Both the position numbers and the translations under genes were made by a program. DNA of 10,366 nucleotides from Actinomycetes bacterium (GTDB lineage: Bacteria > Actinomycetota > Acidimicrobiia > Spongiisociales > UBA5794): NCBI GenBank assembly GCA_023336875.1, contig JAMBLH010000078.1, positions 1-10,366 of the forward strand, read 5' to 3'. Under the pieces are notes generated by a model. That model saw only the letters and a program-made list of their open reading frames with translations. It did no database searches and was not told the DNA's origin. Below are positions 5,674-10,366 of the stretch, piece by piece (within the stretch, counting starts at the first letter, position 1; every line of letters starts with the position of its first letter).

Positions 5674-8173
5674 CGCTGCTGAACTGCACGGCCAGTTCCT
5701 CCAATCCGGCCCGGATATCGGGCGAATCGGTGAGCACTCCAAGGAGCGGGTCGTCCTTCATGGACGAAAGGCGTTTTGGCATGGTTCGGATGTTGAACCT
5801 CGAAACGTCGAGGTTCTTGTTGACTTCGCTCCAGCGGAGAGGCGCCGACACTGTGGCGCCTGGCACGGGCCGCACGCTGTAGGGGGAGACGATGAGCTTG
5901 CCGCGTCCGTTCTGGAGATAGTCGATGTACACCTTGCCATCTCTCTTTGCTGGATCGCGCACGGTCGTCGCTATGTCACCGTTGCTGGATTCGACCATCC
6001 GGGCGATGAGTTCGCCAAGAAGCTTCTGCTGGTCATATTCGAAGCCATGCCCCATCGGAACGAGGACATGGAGTCCTGTCTTGCCACTCGTTTTCGGGTA
6101 GCTGGGCAGCCCCATTGCATCGCAGATCTTCTTCACCGCTCTCGCCACCGTCACGACCGAAGAGAAAGGCGCATCCTTGGGATCGAGATCGAGCACGCAC
6201 CAATCGGGTGATCCAATGTTCGATAGCCGGCTTGCCCAAATGTGGAGAGGTATCGATGCCAGGTTCGCCACGTATCGGAGGCTCTCGACATCGTCAACGA
6301 TGAAGAAGGCCGTGCCGTTGGCCTCCTCGCCAACTCTCTGTGTCCTTATCCAGTCCGGTATGAACTCAGGCGCGTTTTTCTGAAAGAAGGACTTGCCGTA
6401 GATGCCGTCCGGATAGCGGTCCAGAACAAGAGGACGGTCCACGAGGTAAGGGAGAATATGGTCAGCAACTGCCGTGTAGTAGTCGATGAGATCACCTTTG
6501 GTGTATTCGTCCTCTGGCCAGAACACCTTGTCCGTGTTGGTCGGGTCAGTGGAACGGCCATCGATGACAGCTGGCGAGGGAACTTCGCGTTCCTCAGATT
6601 CGAGTTCCGTGATCTCCGTGAGGTCGAGTGGGCCATATCCTTCGAATACAGGCTGGCGAAGCGCTCCACTCGAAGTGGCCTCCTTGTATCTGACGGTGCA
6701 TTGAAGCGAGGGACGCACCCATACGGTGTCCGCGCGCTCCTTCGGCGATTTGGCTGCGGATGGCGCATCACTGACGTCCTCGTCCAGATGTGCTCGAAGC
6801 TGATCGATCGCTACCTGGGACAGTCCCGACCCGACCCGACCCGCGTAGGTCAACGCACCGTCAGCCATGGCCGCGATGTGGAGAGCACCAATGCCTGAAC
6901 TACTGCCTTTGGGGAGAGTGAACCCGACAATGGCGAACGTGCCGATGTTCTGCGTGCGTATTTTGAGCCATAGATCAGAGCGGCCAGCCACGTACTTCGA
7001 ATCCGTTCGCTTTGCCATCACACCCTCGAGCTGCATGGCCTCGGCCTGCTCGAAGAGTGCTTCTCCTATGCCCACGAAGTGGTACACGAACCGAAGAGGT
7101 CCAAGACGAGGCATCACTTCGCCAAGTACACGCTTGCGTTCCAGAAGAGGCACTGGTTGGGTGTCGAGGCCGTTGAAGCCAACCAAATCGAAGCCGAAGA
7201 ACGTTGCTGGAAGTCGAGCAGCGGCATGCGCGATGTCCCTGCGATTCGAAAGACGACCGCGCTGTTGTAGCAACTGAAAGCTCGGTGTGCCATCGCTATC
7301 GAGGACGACCACCTCTCCGTCAATTGCGAACTGGTCATACGGGAGTCGCCGGATGGCCGACGCGATCTCAGGAAACACGGCCGTGGCGTCGAGTCCACTC
7401 CTGTACCGCAGCGACACAATGCGATCTCTCTTTTCTGCAATGAGCCGGTAGCCGTCGTATTTGATCTCGAAAAGCCACGCATCGTCGCTGAACGGCTCAT
7501 CGGCCGTTCTGGCAAGCATGAGGTCGAGGCTTGAGCCATCGACTGACCCATCACTCGCGCCGGCACCCACAAGTTCCTCGGTGAGACGCGATTGCGTGTC
7601 CTCACCCGTCCTGAGATCCTCCACGGTGAGGCCGGTGAGAATCGATTGCTCGTTAAACACATGGTCCTCAGCGCTGCGATGCCAACCGTCTGGCTTCTTG
7701 ATGAGCAGCCACTCCTTGGGGTTCTTCTTCATCTGCACGAGCGTCCATTGCCCGTGGAGCTTGTATCCCGCGAGCGAGAAGAGCAGCTTTCCCTTCTCCA
7801 TGCCAGTGTCGGGATCCTCGTCCCAGGTGAGTGCGCCTCTGTCCCATACAACCATCTCCCCACCGCCGTACTCACCAGCTGGGATGACACCTTCGAAGTC
7901 TGCGTACTCAAGTGGATGATCCTCGGTGTGGGCGGCGAATCGTTTGACCTCAGGGTCGAGGGAGAACCCTGCAGGAACGGCCCACGAGAGGAGCACACCG
8001 TCGTGTTCAAGCCTCAGGTCGTAGTGCAGCCTGCTCGCAGCATGTTTCTGGACCACGAAGATGCCTGATCGACCTCGTTCGGTCCCCCCGAAAGGCTCCG
8101 GTGTTGCATCAATCGCCCTCTTGGCTCGGTAGGACCCGAGCCGATCAGTGGGTGAGGTGGGTGAAGAAGTCAT
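5663..8173 (-). CDS. ligD: NHEJ DNA ligase D (3'-phosphoesterase, ATP ligase, polymerase)
   Basis: This 836-residue multifunctional repair enzyme trims, fills and seals double-strand breaks held by Ku. The 3'-phosphoesterase domain comes first (about 10-170). Its metal and catalytic residues appear intact: H44, H50, D52, R54, H86 and Y90. The ATP-dependent ligase follows (about 215-515), with adenylated lysine K238 in EIKYDGYR, E287 in IDGEVV, EGVMAKR (384-390) and LWLKIR (401-406), then the OB fold. The primase-like polymerase is last (about 540-830), with the catalytic pair D662 and D664 in LDLDP, SGKTGLHV (696-703) and D751. This is the Pseudomonas order; mycobacterial LigD has the polymerase first. 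ATG 8173 is chosen because the text after it (MTSSPTSPTDRLGSYRAKR) looks like a normal LigD start; an ATG 36 nt upstream is possible. No good ribosome binding site is seen for either. The gene diverges from ku across 91 nt. Confidence 0.96.
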   Translation of the reverse strand: MTSSPTSPTDRLGSYRAKRAIDATPEPFGGTERGRSGIFVVQKHAASRLHYDLRLEHDGVLLSWAVPAGFSLDPEVKRFAAHTEDHPLEYADFEGVIPAGEYGGGEMVVWDRGALTWDEDPDTGMEKGKLLFSLAGYKLHGQWTLVQMKKNPKEWLLIKKPDGWHRSAEDHVFNEQSILTGLTVEDLRTGEDTQSRLTEELVGAGASDGSVDGSSLDLMLARTADEPFSDDAWLFEIKYDGYRLIAEKRDRIVSLRYRSGLDATAVFPEIASAIRRLPYDQFAIDGEVVVLDSDGTPSFQLLQQRGRLSNRRDIAHAAARLPATFFGFDLVGFNGLDTQPVPLLERKRVLGEVMPRLGPLRFVYHFVGIGEALFEQAEAMQLEGVMAKRTDSKYVAGRSDLWLKIRTQNIGTFAIVGFTLPKGSSSGIGALHIAAMADGALTYAGRVGSGLSQVAIDQLRAHLDEDVSDAPSAAKSPKERADTVWVRPSLQCTVRYKEATSSGALRQPVFEGYGPLDLTEITELESEEREVPSPAVIDGRSTDPTNTDKVFWPEDEYTKGDLIDYYTAVADHILPYLVDRPLVLDRYPDGIYGKSFFQKNAPEFIPDWIRTQRVGEEANGTAFFIVDDVESLRYVANLASIPLHIWASRLSNIGSPDWCVLDLDPKDAPFSSVVTVARAVKKICDAMGLPSYPKTSGKTGLHVLVPMGHGFEYDQQKLLGELIARMVESSNGDIATTVRDPAKRDGKVYIDYLQNGRGKLIVSPYSVRPVPGATVSAPLRWSEVNKNLDVSRFNIRTMPKRLSSMKDDPLLGVLTDSPDIRAGLEELAVQFSSVNR

Positions 8174-8264
8174 GCATCGAAATGCTAGACAAAGACCGTC
8201 GTTCGACATGCAACTGGAAATATTTAGTGGCGTTTTTCGCTCTCTGTGCTATACAGGAACCCTT
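8174..8264. promoter_or_regulatory. Shared ligD-ku divergent promoter region
   Basis: This 91-nt spacer must drive both ligD (leftward) and ku (rightward). It is more AT-rich than its surroundings and contains AAATATTT (8218-8225) near its middle. For ku, TATACA (8250-8255) could be a -10, which would put the RNA start 2-4 nt before the ATG. AGGAA (8255-8259), 5 nt before ATG 8265, could instead be a ribosome binding site. These two readings exclude each other, because that promoter would leave the site out of the mRNA. I found no convincing -35 in either direction and no clear operator repeat. Confidence 0.4.
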
Positions 8265-9158
8265 ATGGCACGATCAATAGCATCAGCGACGATAAGTTTT
8301 GGGCTTGTCGCAATACCAGTCAAACTGTTTTCGACCAGCGAGTCTGGCGCCCGAATCCAGTTCAACTCGATCCACGAGACATGCGGATCCCGAGTCCGTC
8401 AGCAGCTCTACTGCCCAACAGACGAGGTCACGGTAAACCGTGACGAGCTGCTGAAAGGCTACGAGTTCGCAAAGGATCAGTACGTCACCTTCAAGCCTGA
8501 GGAGCTCAAGGCAATGGAGGTTCCCTCGACGCAGTCGATTGACATCAAGGAATTCGTTCCGCTTGATCAGATCGATCCGCTCTACTACGAGAAGGCGTAC
8601 TACGTCGGCCCTGCGGTGGGCGGAACCAAGCCGTATGCGCTTCTATCTGAAGCGATGAAGGAGACCGGTAGGGCAGCTCTTGCTCGCTACTCGGCGCGGG
8701 GCAAGGACTACCTCGTGCTCCTGAGGCCGTTCGAGGACGGCATCCTCATGCAGCAGCTCCGCTACTCCACAGAACTCCGAGCATTCGACGAGGTTGACCT
8801 GGGCGACGCTGAGGTGGACAAGACAGAACTCGCGCTTGCAGTACAACTCGTGGAACAGATCGCCAGCGACGCATTCACTCCTGAGGCGTATAGCGATGGA
8901 GTGCGCGACAAGATCCTCGCCGCGATCGAACAGAAGGTCGCCGGTCAGGAGATGACATTTGCCCCGCGGGATGAACCAAAGGCCCAGGTCATCGATTTGA
9001 TGGATGCGCTCAAGGCATCTCTTGGTGAACCGGAAGAGAAAGCACCAAAGAAGCGCACACCGGCCAAGAAGGCTGCGTCGACGCCGGCGAAGAAACGCAA
9101 ACCGGCCAAGAAGGCTGCGTCGACGCCGGCGAAGAAGCGCGCAACCGCCAAGAAGTGA
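8265..9158 (+). CDS. ku: NHEJ DNA end-binding protein Ku
   Basis: This 297-residue protein forms the homodimeric ring that threads onto broken DNA ends and recruits LigD. The N-terminus (MARSIASATISFGLVAIPVK) is the standard bacterial Ku opening, and the beta-barrel core runs to about residue 250. FNSIHETCGSRVRQQLYCP (33-51) replaces the usual position after HET/HKK with Cys40 and adds Cys50, a pair I associate with some proteobacterial Ku proteins. The C-terminal tail (about 255-297) is lysine- and proline-rich with two repeats of a PAKKAAST-like unit. In mycobacterial Ku such tails affect DNA binding and threading. ATG 8265 is chosen because the protein family begins exactly there. It is probably cotranscribed with the MerR/TPR gene 25 nt downstream. 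Confidence 0.96.
   Translation: MARSIASATISFGLVAIPVKLFSTSESGARIQFNSIHETCGSRVRQQLYCPTDEVTVNRDELLKGYEFAKDQYVTFKPEELKAMEVPSTQSIDIKEFVPLDQIDPLYYEKAYYVGPAVGGTKPYALLSEAMKETGRAALARYSARGKDYLVLLRPFEDGILMQQLRYSTELRAFDEVDLGDAEVDKTELALAVQLVEQIASDAFTPEAYSDGVRDKILAAIEQKVAGQEMTFAPRDEPKAQVIDLMDALKASLGEPEEKAPKKRTPAKKAASTPAKKRKPAKKAASTPAKKRATAKK
9059..9136 (+). repeat. Tandem 36-nt perfect repeat (42-nt period) in the ku tail
   Basis: Bases 9059-9094 and 9101-9136 are identical over 36 nt and lie 42 nt (14 codons) apart. Both copies begin ACCGGCCAAG and end GGCGAAGAA, and they encode lysine- and alanine-rich tail units. Identity at the silent positions as well points to a recent in-frame duplication rather than selection on protein sequence alone. 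Copy-number changes here would lengthen or shorten the DNA-binding tail without breaking the frame. Confidence 0.9.
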
Positions 9159-9183
9159 ACGCTCTCCACGTGGGCTTGTTGTG

Positions 9184-10032
9184 ATGGCGGCTCAGGACGC
9201 CGGGTCAACGAGCAGCGAATTCTCCGTTCGTCAGGTGTCCGACATGCTCGATCTGTCCCCAAAGCAGATCCGAGCGGTTGTTGCCGACGGAACGATCACG
9301 CCAACGATTGGGGCGCGAGGCAAGTTCTTGTTCTCATTCCAGGACCTCGTCCTGCTGAGGTCTGTGTCCGAACTCGTGCGGTCCGGGGTGCCGCCGCACA
9401 AGGTCAGATCAGCCGTCGTGATGTTACGTGAGCAGCTTCCAGACGATGCACTGCTCACCCAGGTCTCGCTTGATGCGAGCGGTCGGTCCGTTGTAGTTCG
9501 CGTTGACTCCACAACATGGGAGCCTGTGTCAGGACAGACCATTCTTGACCTCGATGTCGGCGCCGTCACGGATCGGATGGCGTCAGTTGCCAAAGTTCCA
9601 ATAGCGAGCGCGGACGGGCGCTCGGCCCTCGACTGGTATGTCTTTGCGGATGAGATCGAATCGACAGACCCGCTCGCCGCCGAGGATGCATACCGCAGGG
9701 CAATAGAGATTGACAGCACATTCGCCGACGCACACCTGAACCTCGGAAGACTGCTCCACGCCGCGGGCGAGGTTGGCGAGGCCCTCAGGGAGTACGAAGC
9801 TGCAAAATCAATCGATTGGGACGATGCAACAACGTTCTACAACATCGGCGTGGCGTCTCAGGATCTCGGCGAGCTGAGCGACGCGGTTACTGCGTATGAG
9901 AGGGCCATCGAACTTGCACCACACTTTGCAGATGCGAGATACAACCTTGCAACGCTGCACGAGGAACTCGGCAACAAGGCGCTCGCAGTCCAACATCTCC
10001 GCGCCTACAAGGACATCCTCGACGGTCGCTGA
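9184..10032 (+). CDS. MerR-like helix-turn-helix protein with TPR repeats
   Basis: This 282-residue protein joins two parts. Residues 12-85 look like a MerR-type winged helix-turn-helix: FSVRQVSDMLDLSPKQIRAV is the DNA-reading helix pair, and GKFLFSFQDLVLLRSVSELV fits the wing and following helix. The middle (about 90-145) is a predicted mixed strand region that I do not recognise. Residues 147-280 contain about four TPR units, clearest in AAEDAYRRAIEID, AHLNLGRLLHAAGEVGEALR, FYNIGVASQDLGELSDAVTA and ARYNLATLHEELGNKALAVQ. No metal-binding cysteines or coiled-coil dimerisation helix of classical MerR regulators is obvious. TPRs bind other proteins, so it could regulate the repair genes or act as an adaptor; both are inference. 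ATG 9184 (or GTG 9181) lies 25 nt after ku and lacks a clear ribosome binding site, which suggests one operon. The longer upstream frame only overlaps the ku tail. Confidence 0.8.
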   Translation: MAAQDAGSTSSEFSVRQVSDMLDLSPKQIRAVVADGTITPTIGARGKFLFSFQDLVLLRSVSELVRSGVPPHKVRSAVVMLREQLPDDALLTQVSLDASGRSVVVRVDSTTWEPVSGQTILDLDVGAVTDRMASVAKVPIASADGRSALDWYVFADEIESTDPLAAEDAYRRAIEIDSTFADAHLNLGRLLHAAGEVGEALREYEAAKSIDWDDATTFYNIGVASQDLGELSDAVTAYERAIELAPHFADARYNLATLHEELGNKALAVQHLRAYKDILDGR

Positions 10033-10036
10033 CTCA

Positions 10037-10072
10037 GCGGTACGACACCGCACACAAGAGTCACGCGACTCT
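10037..10072. terminator. Two small hairpins between convergent genes, possible bidirectional terminator
   Basis: GCGGT (10037-10041) pairs with ACCGC (10047-10051) across a 5-nt loop. AGAGTC (10057-10062) pairs with GACTCT (10067-10072) across a 4-nt loop. They lie just after the MerR/TPR stop codon, and the second covers the stop codon of the opposing gene. The position suits a shared terminator, but the stems are short and no T-run follows on either strand, so the call is tentative. Confidence 0.3.
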
Positions 10073-10366
10073 GTACGACAGCGCGGTCTCAACGACTTCG
10101 TCGAAGGAGACGAGAGTTCCCTCGACGAAGCGCTCCTGAAGGTCCTCCGACATCGATGAGCGCACCTCAGGCGAGACGAATTCGGCAAGGGATTCATCGT
10201 GAAACGTCACTAGCCCAACGCCTGAGGACTCCCAGAGCGTTGCCAAGCCGCCACCAAGAAACATCACCGATCCGATGTCCCCGACCTTGCGTGCCATCTC
10301 CGCAATAGCTGCGACGCAAATCGCCATTGCCCCAATATCTCGGAAATGGACGAACGTGGCGAGGGC
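10061..10366 (-). CDS. Unrecognised protein, C-terminal part only
   Basis: The frame is open from the right edge to TGA at 10063-10061 and gives 101 visible residues, so the start lies outside the window. ATG 10327 is in frame, but the reading frame continues beyond it with plausible coding sequence (ALATFVHFRDIGAM). The visible part has an alanine-rich helical stretch (MAICVAAIAEMARKVG), then a glycine turn (MFLGGG), then a mixed acidic end (DLQERFVEGTLVSFDEVVET). I do not recognise a family and give no function. It converges with the MerR/TPR gene, with 28 nt between the stop codons. That it is coding is supported by the open frame and by the absence of a better frame opposite it. Confidence 0.6.
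   Translation of the reverse strand, partial: ALATFVHFRDIGAMAICVAAIAEMARKVGDIGSVMFLGGGLATLWESSGVGLVTFHDESLAEFVSPEVRSSMSEDLQERFVEGTLVSFDEVVETALSYRVA

Noticed and set aside
6825..6843. CCCGA pentamer repeated nearly four times, considered as a phase-variation tract
   Set aside because: It encodes the conserved AGRVGSG segment of the LigD OB domain on the minus strand, so protein constraint explains it, and the tract is short.
6242..6898. 218-codon open frame on the plus strand within ligD
   Set aside because: It is antisense to conserved ligase and polymerase motifs of LigD and has no recognisable features of its own.
8174..8185. GCAT-CGAA-ATGC mini hairpin upstream of ligD, considered as an operator
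   Set aside because: A 4-bp stem is too weak to support a call.
9004..9183. Upstream extension of the MerR/TPR frame into the ku tail
   Set aside because: It is an Arg-rich out-of-frame reading of the ku lysine-rich repeats; the helix-turn-helix begins only after ATG 9184.

Overview
The window is about 10.4 kb of gene-dense, moderately GC-rich bacterial DNA. A PF10081-type alpha/beta hydrolase, a CtpE-like P-type ATPase and an F420-type PPOX protein together suggest an actinobacterium, possibly an uncultured relative of Acidimicrobiia. That placement is inference from protein resemblance recalled without a database search. I saw no rRNA, tRNA, insertion sequence or CRISPR array.

Layout from left to right. 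(1) The 3' part of a membrane-associated alpha/beta hydrolase gene runs in from the left edge (1-1062, +), followed 29 nt later by a complete CtpE-type cation P-type ATPase (1092-3476, +). (2) A compact VapB/VapC toxin-antitoxin pair (3540-4141, +) has a probable self-regulated, near-leaderless promoter containing an 8-bp direct repeat spaced one helical turn apart. (3) An aldo/keto reductase (4156-5142, -) and a small PPOX/F420-type flavin-fold protein (5248-5673, +) diverge from a 105-nt intergenic region. (4) A bacterial non-homologous end-joining (NHEJ) module follows: ligD (5663-8173, -) and ku (8265-9158, +) diverge from a 91-nt spacer. A protein with a MerR-like helix-turn-helix and TPR repeats (9184-10032, +) lies 25 nt after ku. 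(5) The 3' end of an unrecognised gene on the minus strand (10061-10366) converges on that protein gene.

The functional core is the NHEJ module. Ku binds broken DNA ends and recruits LigD, which carries 3'-phosphoesterase, ATP-dependent ligase and polymerase domains in one chain. The LigD domain order here is phosphoesterase-ligase-polymerase, as in Pseudomonas, rather than the mycobacterial polymerase-phosphoesterase-ligase order. Ku has a Cys pair and a lysine-rich tail built from a recently duplicated 42-nt unit. With the MerR/TPR partner, this makes the module look like a transferable cassette, and the MerR/TPR protein is the least explained part of it. No gene here proves a wholly new system. 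The most useful leads are the MerR-TPR neighbour of ku, the vapBC operator and the PEGL-to-PQGL change in the ATPase.
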